NCBI RefSeq assembly: GCF_028765575.1
Contig: NZ_JARACO010000003.1
Coordinates: 1-64,000, forward strand
Reading direction: 5' to 3'
Length of the DNA: 64,000 nt
Source: Aliivibrio sp. S3MY1
Lineage (GTDB): Bacteria > Pseudomonadota > Gammaproteobacteria > Enterobacterales > Vibrionaceae
In this document: in pieces, positions 30,419 to 39,321 of the stretch
Position numbering within the stretch: position 1 is the stretch's first letter
How the letters are laid out: every line of letters begins with the position of its first letter
Notes under the pieces: generated by a model
What the model saw: only the letters and a program-made list of their open reading frames with translations
The model's database searches: none
What the model was told of the DNA's origin: nothing
Made by a program: the position numbers and the translations under genes

Positions 30419-31753
30419 ATGAAATTAACTGAAAAACCGTTACTTAATAATGCTTTACTCATTTCTATTTGTACTCCACAGTTTAAAGGTGAGGAAGCAA
30501 AAGCCTCTTTAGCTGAACTTGCTCGCTTGGTAACAACGCTAGGCTTTAAAGTAGTGGGAACTCAGTCTCAAAACCAAAGCTCCACACAAAAAATGAGCGT
30601 TTTAGGTGCAGGGAAACTGGCTGAAATCGCGCACATTACGGGTAATCAAGGCGAGAATGATGACGCTGATACCGAAGATTTTTTTGATGAAACAGACTTT
30701 GACGATATTCCATCAGAAAACCTTCCATTTGGTAGTGCTGATGTAGTGGTTTTTGATTGCGATTTAACGCCGTCACAATTGCGAAATGTTGAAAATCAGC
30801 TTGGTGTTCAAGTTTATGATCGTACTGGTATTATCATCGAGATCTTCAGCCGTCATGCTCGTACTCGTACCGCTCGTCTTCAAGTTGAAATGGCTCGCCT
30901 AAACTATGTCGCCCCACGATTGAGAGAATCTTCGATTGGTGATAATGAACGCCAAATGGGTAAAGGTGCCGGTGAAACAACGCTAGAGCTTGATCGTCGT
31001 AAAGTGCGTGATCAATTGGCTGAGTTACGCCGAGAGCTAGCAAGTGTTCAGGATGAGCTTAAAGGTCGTCGAGCTCAGCGATCAGAACTGTTTTGTGTAG
31101 CACTAGTGGGTTATACCAATGCTGGTAAATCCTCAATGATGCGAGCTTTGACAGGCAGTGAAGTGCTTGTTGAAAATAAACTGTTTGCAACGCTGGATAC
31201 GACGGTACGTGCGTTGTATCCAGAGACACAGCCTCGTATTCTAGTATCAGATACTGTTGGATTTATTAAAAAGCTTCCTCACGATTTAGTGGCGTCTTTT
31301 CATTCAACCTTAGCAGAAGCGCACGATGCTTCATTATTACTTTATGTGGTGGATGCGTCAGATCCAACGTTCAGATCTCAACTTGATGTTGTGCATGAAG
31401 TGCTTGCTGAAGTGGGCGTTGACGACATTGATAAATTGTTAGTGTTAAATAAATCAGATCAACTGACACCAGAGCAACAACAAGAACTGATGGAAGAGTT
31501 TCCAGATGCAATGATGACATCAACTCGTAATCCGCTTGATGTCGCTAAGCTGCATAAATATATTGTTAACGCTTCTGAGCAAGGAATGATCGAAGAAGAA
31601 TTGATCATTCCTTATACCGCTAAAGGTATTATCGGAGAAATTCGTTCAAGCATGAGTGTGACTAAAGAAGACTATGATTATGAACATATTAAGTTAACGG
31701 TACGCTCAAGTGCGATTGATTTAGCAAGATTAAAGAAGTTAATGTCTAAGTAA
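30419..31753 (+). CDS. HflX-type GTPase
   Basis: This 444-residue P-loop GTPase of the HflX family has an N-terminal HflX domain (GAGKLAEI, then FDCDLTPSQLRNVE and VYDRTGIIIEIFSRHARTRTARLQVEMA). A coiled helix pair with KGAGETTLELDRR follows, then the G domain with G1 GYTNAGKSS at about 231, G3 DTVGFIKKLP and G4 NKSD. HflX binds 50S subunits and splits stalled ribosomes. The N domain has an acidic insertion (about residues 77-104, rich in Asp/Glu). It is not linked to hfq or hflKC, so it may be a paralogue; the genome copy number cannot be seen here. Confidence 0.88.
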   Translation: MKLTEKPLLNNALLISICTPQFKGEEAKASLAELARLVTTLGFKVVGTQSQNQSSTQKMSVLGAGKLAEIAHITGNQGENDDADTEDFFDETDFDDIPSENLPFGSADVVVFDCDLTPSQLRNVENQLGVQVYDRTGIIIEIFSRHARTRTARLQVEMARLNYVAPRLRESSIGDNERQMGKGAGETTLELDRRKVRDQLAELRRELASVQDELKGRRAQRSELFCVALVGYTNAGKSSMMRALTGSEVLVENKLFATLDTTVRALYPETQPRILVSDTVGFIKKLPHDLVASFHSTLAEAHDASLLLYVVDASDPTFRSQLDVVHEVLAEVGVDDIDKLLVLNKSDQLTPEQQQELMEEFPDAMMTSTRNPLDVAKLHKYIVNASEQGMIEEELIIPYTAKGIIGEIRSSMSVTKEDYDYEHIKLTVRSSAIDLARLKKLMSK

Positions 31754-31774
31754 TTTTTAGCCATTATTTAAAAT

Positions 31775-31806
31775 AAAAAACCAAGATAGAAATGTCTTGG
31801 TTTTTT
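31775..31806 (+). terminator. Terminator after the HflX-type gene
   Basis: AAAAAACCAAGA..TCTTGGTTTTTT is a symmetrical stem with T tracts on both strands. Confidence 0.88.
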
Positions 31807-31858
31807 GTTAGGTATCATTCCTTTTTTTGAACGAAGTAAATACATTGAGAGTGTGAAG

Positions 31859-32284
31859 ATGTTTGAGGTTAAAAACGTAAATTATACTGGTGACAATAAA
31901 CAAGTGATTCACGAAGTGCGTGATACTGTGTTTATTCAAGAACAAAGTATAGATCCTGACATTGAGTTTGACGGATTAGATCAATCAGCAGTACATGCAA
32001 TTGTTTATAGTAACGCTCAGCCAGTTGGTACCGGCCGTATTTTAGACGATGGGCATATTGGTCGTATTGCTATTTTGAAAGCATTTCGAGGTCAGGGGCT
32101 AGGATCTAAGATTGTTTTATCATTGATTGATGAAGCAATAAATAAAGGCTATCCACGTGTGTATTTAGGATCTCAAAAACACGCAATAGACTTTTATACT
32201 AAATTAGGTTTTGAACCATTTGGTAATGAATTTATGGAAGCGGGCATTCCACATTTATCAATGGAAAAACAGCTTAATAGGTAA
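31859..32284 (+). CDS. GNAT family N-acetyltransferase
   Basis: This 141-residue acetyltransferase of the YjcF-like GNAT group has the N-terminal segment VFIQEQSIDPDIEFDGLD, the strand VGTGRILDDGHIGRIAI, the acetyl-CoA loop RGQGLGSKIV, and YLGSQKHAIDFYTKLGF. The substrate is unknown. ATG 31859 is chosen because upstream in-frame starts fall inside the preceding terminator. A bidirectional terminator follows. Confidence 0.82.
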   Translation: MFEVKNVNYTGDNKQVIHEVRDTVFIQEQSIDPDIEFDGLDQSAVHAIVYSNAQPVGTGRILDDGHIGRIAILKAFRGQGLGSKIVLSLIDEAINKGYPRVYLGSQKHAIDFYTKLGFEPFGNEFMEAGIPHLSMEKQLNR

Positions 32285-32297
32285 GGTTATATACAAA

Positions 32298-32328
32298 AAA
32301 GGCGCAGTGTCATTAAACACCGCGCCTT
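32298..32328. terminator. Bidirectional terminator between GNAT gene and acidic ORF
   Basis: AAAGGCGC-a-GTGT-N6-ACAC-c-GCGCCTTT has an A tract before it. It serves two convergent genes. Confidence 0.85.
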
Positions 32329-32349
32329 TCATTAAATTTCTGTGATTAT

Positions 32350-32667
32350 TTAGTAATCGCCGTCGCTTGGTTCAATAAAGAATTCACCATCAACCGTTTC
32401 TGTAATTTCTAGGATTTTTACAATTTCGCCATTAATGGTGATATTGGCTAAACGAACAGGATCTTCATCATACGGGTGAAAAGGTGCCATTTGTAGTTCG
32501 ATACGGTACTCTTCATCATCAGCGCCTTGGAACCAGCCTTCACCAAATTCTAGCTCTATCTCATCACCTTCTTCAGGGCAAGTATGATAAGCCGAAACAA
32601 GTAGGGCACCTTCAAAATTAAGGGTCATCGTATCACCCCATTCTACAACGTATTGAGCATCTTCCAT
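32350..32667 (-). CDS. Conserved hypothetical acidic protein
   Basis: This 105-residue protein has no signal peptide or membrane helix. It is very acidic (runs such as EEGDEIELEFGEGWFQGADDEEY) and appears all-beta from its alternating pattern. I do not recognise the family. ATG 32667 lies after a plausible AAAGGTAA ribosome site. It is monocistronic, or co-transcribed with the upstream MFS gene after a 63-bp gap on the same strand. Confidence 0.7.
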   Translation of the reverse strand: MEDAQYVVEWGDTMTLNFEGALLVSAYHTCPEEGDEIELEFGEGWFQGADDEEYRIELQMAPFHPYDEDPVRLANITINGEIVKILEITETVDGEFFIEPSDGDY

Positions 32668-32730
32668 TGTTTATTACCTTTAGCGATTGTGGTGCGCATT
32701 GTAACGCGCACCCTTGGTAAATCCTACTGC

Positions 32731-33891
32731 TTATTCACCTGCAACCATTGGGCGGTGTTGGCGCATACTTGCTAATAACATATAAATAGCCGTTGCTAAT
32801 AAAATGGCAAATAAGTAACTCATCAAACCTTCAGTCGTATTCATTAAAGTATTTGCAAGCACTGGACCGCATACTGAGCCAATGCTGTAGCTAAATAGCA
32901 TTACTTGTGTTGCTGATACGATATAAGATTCATCTAGTGTATCGCAGCCTAAAGAAATCGCGATAGGATAAATAGCAAACGCAGCCATACCAAGTAGAAC
33001 CAGCGCCGTAGCAAGAACAGGAGTACTATTGCTCAATGTGGTTAAACCAATCGAGAAAACGCCTAAAATACAAAATAGAGCCATTAGCAGTGTTTTACCT
33101 AAGTGCTTAGATAAGTAAGACACAAGAGGCTGAACCGCCATTCCACCAAGAACAATCAATGCCATTAAGCTACCAATTTGCGTGGTGTTAATATTTCGAT
33201 GTTTCAGTTCTAAAGGCATTAAGCCATATACCGCACCAAGCAATAAACCAGAAACCACACAGCCCATGATTGATGCTTTGTTTAGTTTTAAAATTTGCTT
33301 TAGGTTTAACACATTGTGATGCTGTACTTGTGGTTGTGCGCCTTTACCAAATAGTAAACAAGCAATAGCTATCATGATTAAGCCAATAATCATGTAGTAA
33401 GGCAGTAAGCCTTCAATACCGATAAAGCCGATACCAAGTTGACCTAATGACGAACCACCATAAAGCGCTCCCATGTATAAACCTAAGCGTTTTGGACGGC
33501 TTTCAGCATCGCCAATTAATAGCCAAGACTCAACAACAACAAACACGCCTGCTACCGCAATACCAGCCACAAAACGAGCTGTCATCCATACCCATTCAAC
33601 AGGCATGGTAGGAAGAATAACAATTGTTGCCGCAAGTAATACTAAAAATAATACAAAAGCATTCTTATGCCCAAGACGAGCAACAAACGGTTCAATAAGA
33701 CCTGCACCAACAAGAAGGCCGGCATAAAATGCACTGGCTAACCAACTGGCGTATTTCGCCTCAATCCCATACTGGCTTAGCATCAATGGAATAAGGCTCA
33801 TTAAATAGCCAGATGCGATAGCAAATAAAGAAAGTGCAATCACAGGGATAAGTAGAGCAGGTTGTGATTGAGTTGATGTTGTTGTGTTCAC
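32731..33891 (-). CDS. MFS transporter, YcaD-like
   Basis: This 386-residue inner-membrane transporter has about twelve helices in two halves. FYAGLLVGAGLIEPFVARLGHK resembles the MFS loop 2-3 signature, and ARFVAGIAVAGVFVVVESWL matches the YcaD/UMF subgroup. The substrate is unknown. It precedes the acidic hypothetical gene on the minus strand. Confidence 0.8.
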   Translation of the reverse strand: MNTTTSTQSQPALLIPVIALSLFAIASGYLMSLIPLMLSQYGIEAKYASWLASAFYAGLLVGAGLIEPFVARLGHKNAFVLFLVLLAATIVILPTMPVEWVWMTARFVAGIAVAGVFVVVESWLLIGDAESRPKRLGLYMGALYGGSSLGQLGIGFIGIEGLLPYYMIIGLIMIAIACLLFGKGAQPQVQHHNVLNLKQILKLNKASIMGCVVSGLLLGAVYGLMPLELKHRNINTTQIGSLMALIVLGGMAVQPLVSYLSKHLGKTLLMALFCILGVFSIGLTTLSNSTPVLATALVLLGMAAFAIYPIAISLGCDTLDESYIVSATQVMLFSYSIGSVCGPVLANTLMNTTEGLMSYLFAILLATAIYMLLASMRQHRPMVAGE

Positions 33892-34545
33892 CGCAGTGCC
33901 TCAAAAAAAGTAATAGAAGTAAGTAGGTTTTCCGCGACTATGAGGCTAATAAGTACCCAAGTAAAACGAGTAATTTTATTGGTAAGGATAAATTTTTTTT
34001 ATCAATAAATGGTGTGCGAGAAAATAATGGATTATATAAAAATGTGATAAATGATATGGGTGGAAATAGGGATAATAAACCAGTACTAGCATTGGCTGGC
34101 TTTTTAAAATGTCTAATGTATCCGACATGAATGCATTGCTGTTTCATAAGCAAAAAATGATATTTTTATCTTTTTTATTGGTTATCTTTTTGTTTTTATT
34201 TGTGTTTTTTCTTTGGTGTCCCGCAGCGGAAAATCGTACATTATGTTGCCACTGTTTTTATTTCAGCCATTGTATTTTATGTTCTTTTTTTGGGTGGGGT
34301 AAATACAGATTAAGGATTAACAGCGATGGAACTGATTGGTGAGCTGGCGCAGAAAACAGAAGCACATCGTTTTTGTGATTGTTTATTAAACACAGGAGAC
34401 TGGTTGTGGATTTCAGCGTTAAGTCGTGGGGGTATTGCGAACACTCTTTTGTGTTGTGCTAAGAAATAAGGATTATTTATACTAATGGATAGCGACTAAT
34501 TGTCGATACCCATTTTTAATCTATTTTGAGGGTAGTTAGAAACTA
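33892..34545. other. Gene-poor 650-bp interval
   Basis: The interval is AT-rich, with long T runs at 34155-34215. It carries one short ORF with a ribosome-like site (34326-34469), listed separately. A 77-codon frame at 34109-34342 is mostly poly-Phe/Leu from T runs and is not convincing. Nothing else recognised. Confidence 0.4.
34326..34469 (+). CDS. Possible small protein (47 aa)
   Basis: ATG follows TAAGGATTAACAGCG, with an AGGA at normal distance. It encodes 47 residues starting MELIGELAQKTEAHRFCDCL, with a GDWLWISALSRGG middle and a CCAKK end. The composition looks protein-like, unlike the poly-T DNA before it. I recognise no family. It could be a real small protein, a remnant of a larger gene, or chance. 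Confidence 0.25.
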   Translation: MELIGELAQKTEAHRFCDCLLNTGDWLWISALSRGGIANTLLCCAKK

Positions 34546-35400
34546 TTATTGATGACGCTTCTTTTCTAACTGCTGATTCACAAGTAAAGCAATAAGGATT
34601 AATCCGCCACCTAAGCTTAAACGCAAAATATCCGCATCGTGATTCCAGATAAGCAAGTTCACTAAAATTCCTGCTGGAATAAGTAAGTTATTCATTACCG
34701 CTAACACACCGACATTAACTAACGTAGCGCCTTTATTCCACATAAAGTAACCAAGACCAGAAGCAATCGTGCCTAAGTAAACGAGAATGCCCCATTGTGT
34801 CGTTGTTGTAGGTAGTTTTTCACTGTTACCAAAAATAGCGTAGCAAACAGTAGCTACAATTAATGCGCCAATAAAGAAAAATCCAAAAACATTCTTTTGT
34901 TCAATAGCTTGATCTTTCATTAAGCGTTTATAGCACACTTGTCCAGTAGCAAAGCATAAATTAGCCCCTTGAACCATGGCAAACCCAAGTAGGAAATTAG
35001 AATCAAGACCGTTATAGCGAATGGTGATAGCCCCTAAAGTTGCGATCACAGCACTGATCATAAAGTGAGGATGAAACTTCCCTTCAAAGGCATCATTTAA
35101 CAAAGTGATATAAATAGGTGTCATAACCGTGAACAGTAAGACTTCAGGTACAGTTAGGTATAAGAATGACTGGTAATAAAAAATGTACATTAAACCAAGT
35201 TGAATAGCACCAATTAGCATAAGCTTGATGGCAATAGGTGCGGAGACTTGTTTAGGGCGTAAAAATGGAATAAAAATCAAAGTGGCTAAGCCAATACGCA
35301 TCAGTACTGAGAACCAAGCATCAACTTGTCCTGCGAGGTAAACCCCAATCAAACTAAAAGAGAAAGCCCAAAGAAGGGTAATTGAGAGTAAATATGACAT
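34546..35400 (-). CDS. EamA/DMT-family permease
   Basis: This 284-residue inner-membrane protein has ten helices in two EamA repeats of five (split near residue 140) and belongs to the carboxylate/amino acid/amine transporter group. Landmarks are LLWAFSFSLIGVYLAGQVDAW, RIGLATLIFIPFL and YLGTIASGLGYFMWNKGATLVNVGVLAVMNNLLIP in the second repeat. Direction and substrate are unknown. The gene stands alone. Confidence 0.8.
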   Translation of the reverse strand: MSYLLSITLLWAFSFSLIGVYLAGQVDAWFSVLMRIGLATLIFIPFLRPKQVSAPIAIKLMLIGAIQLGLMYIFYYQSFLYLTVPEVLLFTVMTPIYITLLNDAFEGKFHPHFMISAVIATLGAITIRYNGLDSNFLLGFAMVQGANLCFATGQVCYKRLMKDQAIEQKNVFGFFFIGALIVATVCYAIFGNSEKLPTTTTQWGILVYLGTIASGLGYFMWNKGATLVNVGVLAVMNNLLIPAGILVNLLIWNHDADILRLSLGGGLILIALLVNQQLEKKRHQ

Positions 35401-35757
35401 GAGTAATCCATTAATAAAATCAGTGGTAGCATTCTAAATGAGATTTACTATCAGTAAAGAAAAAGATAAGAAAAACAGAGTGTCATAGATCATGAATTAC
35501 CTCACTGAGATGTATGTTTTACTACATAGATATCTATCGAGGTGACTGGGAAATCATAGTGAGTTTGGGTCAAGTTTAGCGTTTACAGTGTCCCTGTTGA
35601 GTGTTGTGGTCGCGTGCTCATACTTTAACAGGTCGCTAGCTTTCTGGAGGGCATTGCTCTTGGCGGTTAGCTCAGGCTAGACCGCCAAGATAGGGAACAT
35701 AGCATAGCTAAGAGTAATGCAAATTGGCCTACTTTATTGGCACAATAAAAGTCACTT
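35401..35757. other. Structured intergenic region, possible RNA or mobile-element remnant
   Basis: There is no open frame of note. The strongest element is a hairpin CTTGGCGGTTAGC (35659-35671) / GCTA-g-ACCGCCAAG (35676-35689), with a TCAG loop and one bulge. It is flanked by GCATTGCTCT (35651-35660) and AGAGTAATGC (35711-35720), which can extend it. The sequence around 35570-35600 has a more mixed composition than the neighbouring AT-rich DNA. No T tract follows the hairpin on either strand. Confidence 0.4.
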
Positions 35758-36120
35758 TTACTGGTTACTTTTGTAAAAGTCCCATGCATTAACAACTTCA
35801 CCTGTTTTGAGTGTGCAATCACTGTTCTCTAAATTGTAAGAACCTTGTTGCTCAATGCAGTAAACGGCAGCTGGGTTTGCTTTTCCGACTGGTTTTGTCA
35901 TTTCTTGTTTATGACTGCGGTAGTATTCCCACCCATTAACTATATCGCCATTTCCCAGAGTACAATTACCTGAGTCTAAATCATAAACTCCACGCTCAGC
36001 ACAAAATTCAGCTGCAGGGTTCGCCATATATACTTTCGCTGATTGTTCTTCTGTTTCTGAAGAGCTACAAGCTGCAAGAGAAAGCAGTAAGCTAAGAGTA
36101 ATTACTATTTTTTTAAACAT
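35758..36120 (-). CDS. Lipoprotein with two DUF333 repeats
   Basis: This 120-residue lipoprotein has a signal LLSLAAC (Cys18) followed by two copies of the DUF333 module at about residues 33-72 and 80-118. Each copy has NPAA..C....G.Y.L....C.L..G..VN.W..Y..S, with two cysteines that could form a disulfide. Single DUF333 domains occur in YoaF-like lipoproteins, sometimes called hemolysin-like without proof. The location is probably the outer membrane. A GGAGCT ribosome site precedes the ATG. It lies 30 bp after a broken cystatin-like gene on the same strand. Confidence 0.8.
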   Translation of the reverse strand: MFKKIVITLSLLLSLAACSSSETEEQSAKVYMANPAAEFCAERGVYDLDSGNCTLGNGDIVNGWEYYRSHKQEMTKPVGKANPAAVYCIEQQGSYNLENSDCTLKTGEVVNAWDFYKSNQ

Positions 36121-36150
36121 AAGAGCTCCGGAATTGAAAAATGAAAAGAA

Positions 36151-36493
36151 TTATTGGCAATTTTGAGTCGTTGTAAATTTATCGTTGAAACTTCTAAATA
36201 TACGCGTATTCCAATTTTGGTCATCATTCAATTTAAAGTCAATCGCATAATTTGTACCAGCGACAACTTGTGTGTTTACTGCGAGTATTTTTTCAAGTTT
36301 GGCTGACGTATTCATCATACCTAAAACGTGTTTAATTACCACTTTAACTTCTGGAGTAATGGTTGATGTTGTCCAGCCTCCTGCTAAATGGTTATCTGGG
36401 TTGCAATATGAGTGGATATTTTTGGAAGATATTGCTGGTGTTTGTATTGGTAGTGCTGAGCACCTCGTAATGAATAATGACAGCTAAATTCAT
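36151..36493 (-). pseudogene. Decayed cystatin-like lipoprotein gene
   Basis: An open minus-strand frame from 36483 to the stop at 36151 encodes GGWTTSTITPEVKVV, then NTSAKLEKILAV and the cystatin signature QVVAGTNYAIDF, followed by NWNTRIFRSF. These match the conserved Gly and QVVAG parts of cystatin-type protease inhibitors. The frame has no ATG before the domain and is closed upstream by TAG at 36484-36486. A one-base shift joins it to ATG 36493, giving MNL then LSLFITRCSA. That looks like a lipoprotein signal whose lipobox Gly has become Arg. The start is therefore broken by a frameshift, unless the sequence has an error. An internal GTG at 36342 would only make a truncated form. Confidence 0.6.
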
Positions 36494-36726
36494 GGTGGCT
36501 CTATGTGTATATGAGCAGCTTTTAATTAACCTAAGATTCGGTTAACTATTAATAACCATATATTTAATATTTTCCCTTTGTCTTCTTAAAAGTGCTATTA
36601 TGCGGAGAAGATCACGGAATTTGAAAAAAAACCTCATTAAGCCAAGGTTTTATTTGATGGTTATGTGTCTTTAATGTTGCCGGCATGGAGTGCTAGTTGT
36701 TGTAATGTAAATAAAAGTGGTTGTTT

Positions 36727-39210
36727 ATGCTCCTTAAGTCAGACAAAAAATTATTGACCCTTATCTCTGTGTTACCTACAGCTCTTATTAGTTTGTTTAC
36801 TTTGATTTTAAGTACAATTGTTATTCATGAGAATGAAATAAAGAAAAACTCAGTAATTGAATTGTTGTATCAAGATTCAATTATTAAAGAAAAGGAAAGA
36901 GTAAAACAACAAGTCGATTATATTTATAATCAAATTATTGTTGAAGAAAAATTAGCTGAAGAAAAAATAAGAGGGGTTCTTAAAGAAAGAGTAGAGGAAT
37001 CATTTAATGCATTATCTCTTATTTATAATCAAAATAAATATAAGTCTAACAATGATATTATCAAGCTGATTTCATGTATTCTTCGTAAAACGCGATTTAA
37101 TAATGGAAGGGGTTACTTCTTTATTTATAATATGGAAGGGAAAAACTTAATGCATCCAATTAAATCAGAGATAGAAGGTAAAAATAATATTCATTATACG
37201 GATGCTGATGGAAAATTTTTAATAGAAGATTATATTCAGTCTATTAAAAATAATGGCGGAGGATTCAATAAGTGGCGAGAGGATAATCCAAATCAAGAGA
37301 GCGAATATTTAAAAAAAATTAGCTACATTAAATATTTTGAGCCATTAGATATATTTGTTGGGTCTGTTGAATACGTCGATAATATAAAAAAAGATGTTCA
37401 AGATAAATTGTTATCGTGGATAAGTGATATAAGATATGGTAATAATGGTTATATTCTTATTTTAGATAAGAGTGGTAATATATTATCGCACTATGATAAA
37501 GATAGAATAAATACAAATATCTATGACAATGATGAAATTATAGAAAAAGAGTTTATCGACGAGTTAGATGAAAGGTTAAATAATAAAGATAGTATTTTTT
37601 CTAGATATTTAAATTATTTTAATAGTGTAGTTAATAACGATAAGACAAAGTTAAGCTACATTAGAAAATACGATGACTGGGATTGGTATATAAGTGCTGG
37701 AGTATATACTAAAGAGCAGAAAGAACTGATATCAAGCAAAGAAAATATATTGATTGAAAAAAATCAGCAAGAATTAATGCAAATATTAATGGTAATGTTA
37801 ATTTTAGCTTTTAGTTTGGCTCTATTATCACTAACGATTAGTAAATATGTAGGTCGTAGATTTACTAAATTTCAAATGAGAATTAGCAATGATTTTAATG
37901 TTCTCGAAAAGACAAAAAATAAAATGCAACATATGGCTTTGCATGATTCTTTAACACAGTTGCCAAATCGATTCATGCTTGAATCAAAAATTGAAGAGGA
38001 AATTGTTAAAGTCAAAAAAAACCAAAAAAAATTGGCTTTAATGTTTGTTGATTTAGATAACTTCAAAAAAGTAAATGATCATTATGGACATGATGTTGGC
38101 GACATGCTGTTAAAGAAAATAAGTGCGCGATTTACTCATATTATTAAAGATAACAATATGGTGGCACGATTTGGTGGTGATGAGTTTATTTTTTTCTTTT
38201 CTAATTTGAATTCAAAAGAAGAGGCAGAAATAGCGGTTAATAAAATTCAAAACATCTTCAACGATGAAATGATTATTTGTGGTAAAGAAATAACAACAGG
38301 TTGCAGTATTGGTATTGCTATGTATCCTGATGATGCTGATAATTTCTCTGATTTAATTGGTAAAGCAGATATTGCATTATTTAAATTAAAAGGAGGGCAG
38401 AAAGGAAGCTCATTATTTTTTGATAAAACCATTAATGAAGAGGTAAATTATCAATTTACCCTCGAAAATGAACTCAGAAATGCATTAGACAATGATGAGA
38501 TATCACTGGTATATCAACCGCAAATAGAGGTGAAAACCGGGAAAATATATGGTGTTGAAGTGTTATCTCGTTGGGATAATAAAACATTAGGCGTTGTGTC
38601 ACCGGTGCAATTTATATCCGTCGCAGAAGAAACAGGCATGATTGATGACATTGGTGATTTTGTTTTAAAAAAATCATGTGAAGATATACAAAAAGTAATG
38701 CCTAATGGAGAAAATGCCATTATGCTCTCAGTTAATATATCTCCAAAGCAGTTGATTAAAAAGGATTTTGTTGAAAGAATTATGAATATTGTATGTAAAT
38801 CTGGGATTGATATATCGAGAATTACATTAGAAATAACTGAAAATATATTAATTAGTGATCTTGATGCAGCGGCTCCAATTTTATTAGCACTAAAAAAACT
38901 TGGGTTTGGGATATCATTAGATGACTTTGGAACAGGTTATTCATCGTTAAGTTATCTGAATAATTTGCCGATAACTGAAATTAAAATTGACCGTTCTTTT
39001 GTTAATAGTTTATTTACAAATAATCAAAGTGAAACTTTAATTAAGGCTATTATTGCTATTGGTTCTTCGTGTCAAATGACTGTGGTAGCAGAAGGTGCTG
39101 AAACCAAAGAGCAGTTAGATAAATTAAAGGAATACAAGTGTGATTTAGTGCAAGGATATTATTTAGATAAACCGCTTTTAATCAAGGAATTACAAGATAA
39201 GTATTCGTAG
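36727..39210 (+). CDS. Cache-GGDEF-EAL c-di-GMP protein
   Basis: This 827-residue inner-membrane signalling protein has a first helix (about 9-33), a periplasmic Cache-type sensor (RGYFFIYNMEGKNLMHP and a second YILILDKSGNILSHY repeat, so a double Cache), a second helix (about 345-368), GGDEF (motif intact at 483-487) and EAL. The EAL motif reads EVL at about 611, a common variant. The metal-binding DDFGTGYSS at about 732 is intact, so phosphodiesterase activity is plausible. No RxxD inhibitory site stands before GGDEF (KDNN there). ATG 36727 is preferred to TTG 36721. A terminator follows, and the convergent neighbour is a chitinase. Confidence 0.9.
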   Translation: MLLKSDKKLLTLISVLPTALISLFTLILSTIVIHENEIKKNSVIELLYQDSIIKEKERVKQQVDYIYNQIIVEEKLAEEKIRGVLKERVEESFNALSLIYNQNKYKSNNDIIKLISCILRKTRFNNGRGYFFIYNMEGKNLMHPIKSEIEGKNNIHYTDADGKFLIEDYIQSIKNNGGGFNKWREDNPNQESEYLKKISYIKYFEPLDIFVGSVEYVDNIKKDVQDKLLSWISDIRYGNNGYILILDKSGNILSHYDKDRINTNIYDNDEIIEKEFIDELDERLNNKDSIFSRYLNYFNSVVNNDKTKLSYIRKYDDWDWYISAGVYTKEQKELISSKENILIEKNQQELMQILMVMLILAFSLALLSLTISKYVGRRFTKFQMRISNDFNVLEKTKNKMQHMALHDSLTQLPNRFMLESKIEEEIVKVKKNQKKLALMFVDLDNFKKVNDHYGHDVGDMLLKKISARFTHIIKDNNMVARFGGDEFIFFFSNLNSKEEAEIAVNKIQNIFNDEMIICGKEITTGCSIGIAMYPDDADNFSDLIGKADIALFKLKGGQKGSSLFFDKTINEEVNYQFTLENELRNALDNDEISLVYQPQIEVKTGKIYGVEVLSRWDNKTLGVVSPVQFISVAEETGMIDDIGDFVLKKSCEDIQKVMPNGENAIMLSVNISPKQLIKKDFVERIMNIVCKSGIDISRITLEITENILISDLDAAAPILLALKKLGFGISLDDFGTGYSSLSYLNNLPITEIKIDRSFVNSLFTNNQSETLIKAIIAIGSSCQMTVVAEGAETKEQLDKLKEYKCDLVQGYYLDKPLLIKELQDKYS

Positions 39211-39226
39211 TCTATTTATTATAGAT

Positions 39227-39262
39227 AAAAAAGAGCAGTGAAATAAATCACTGCTCTTTTTA
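39227..39262. terminator. Terminator between GGDEF-EAL gene and chitinase gene
   Basis: AAAAGAGCAGTGA-aataaa-TCACTGCTCTTTT is a perfect stem with T tracts on both sides. Confidence 0.92.
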
Positions 39263-39321
39263 TGTACGTCAAGCAGGGAGAGCGGGAGTCTCCTCCTCGA
39301 TTACCTGTCGTTAATCATGAA

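Noticed and set aside
34109-34342. 77-codon frame with a hydrophobic middle
   Set aside because: The hydrophobic segment is poly-Phe/Leu from T runs, and the tail is unlike a protein; no ribosome site.
36622-36653. AAAACCT-N10-AGGTTTT as a minus-strand terminator
   Set aside because: No minus-strand gene lies upstream of it that would use it, and the stem is only 7 bp and AT-rich.
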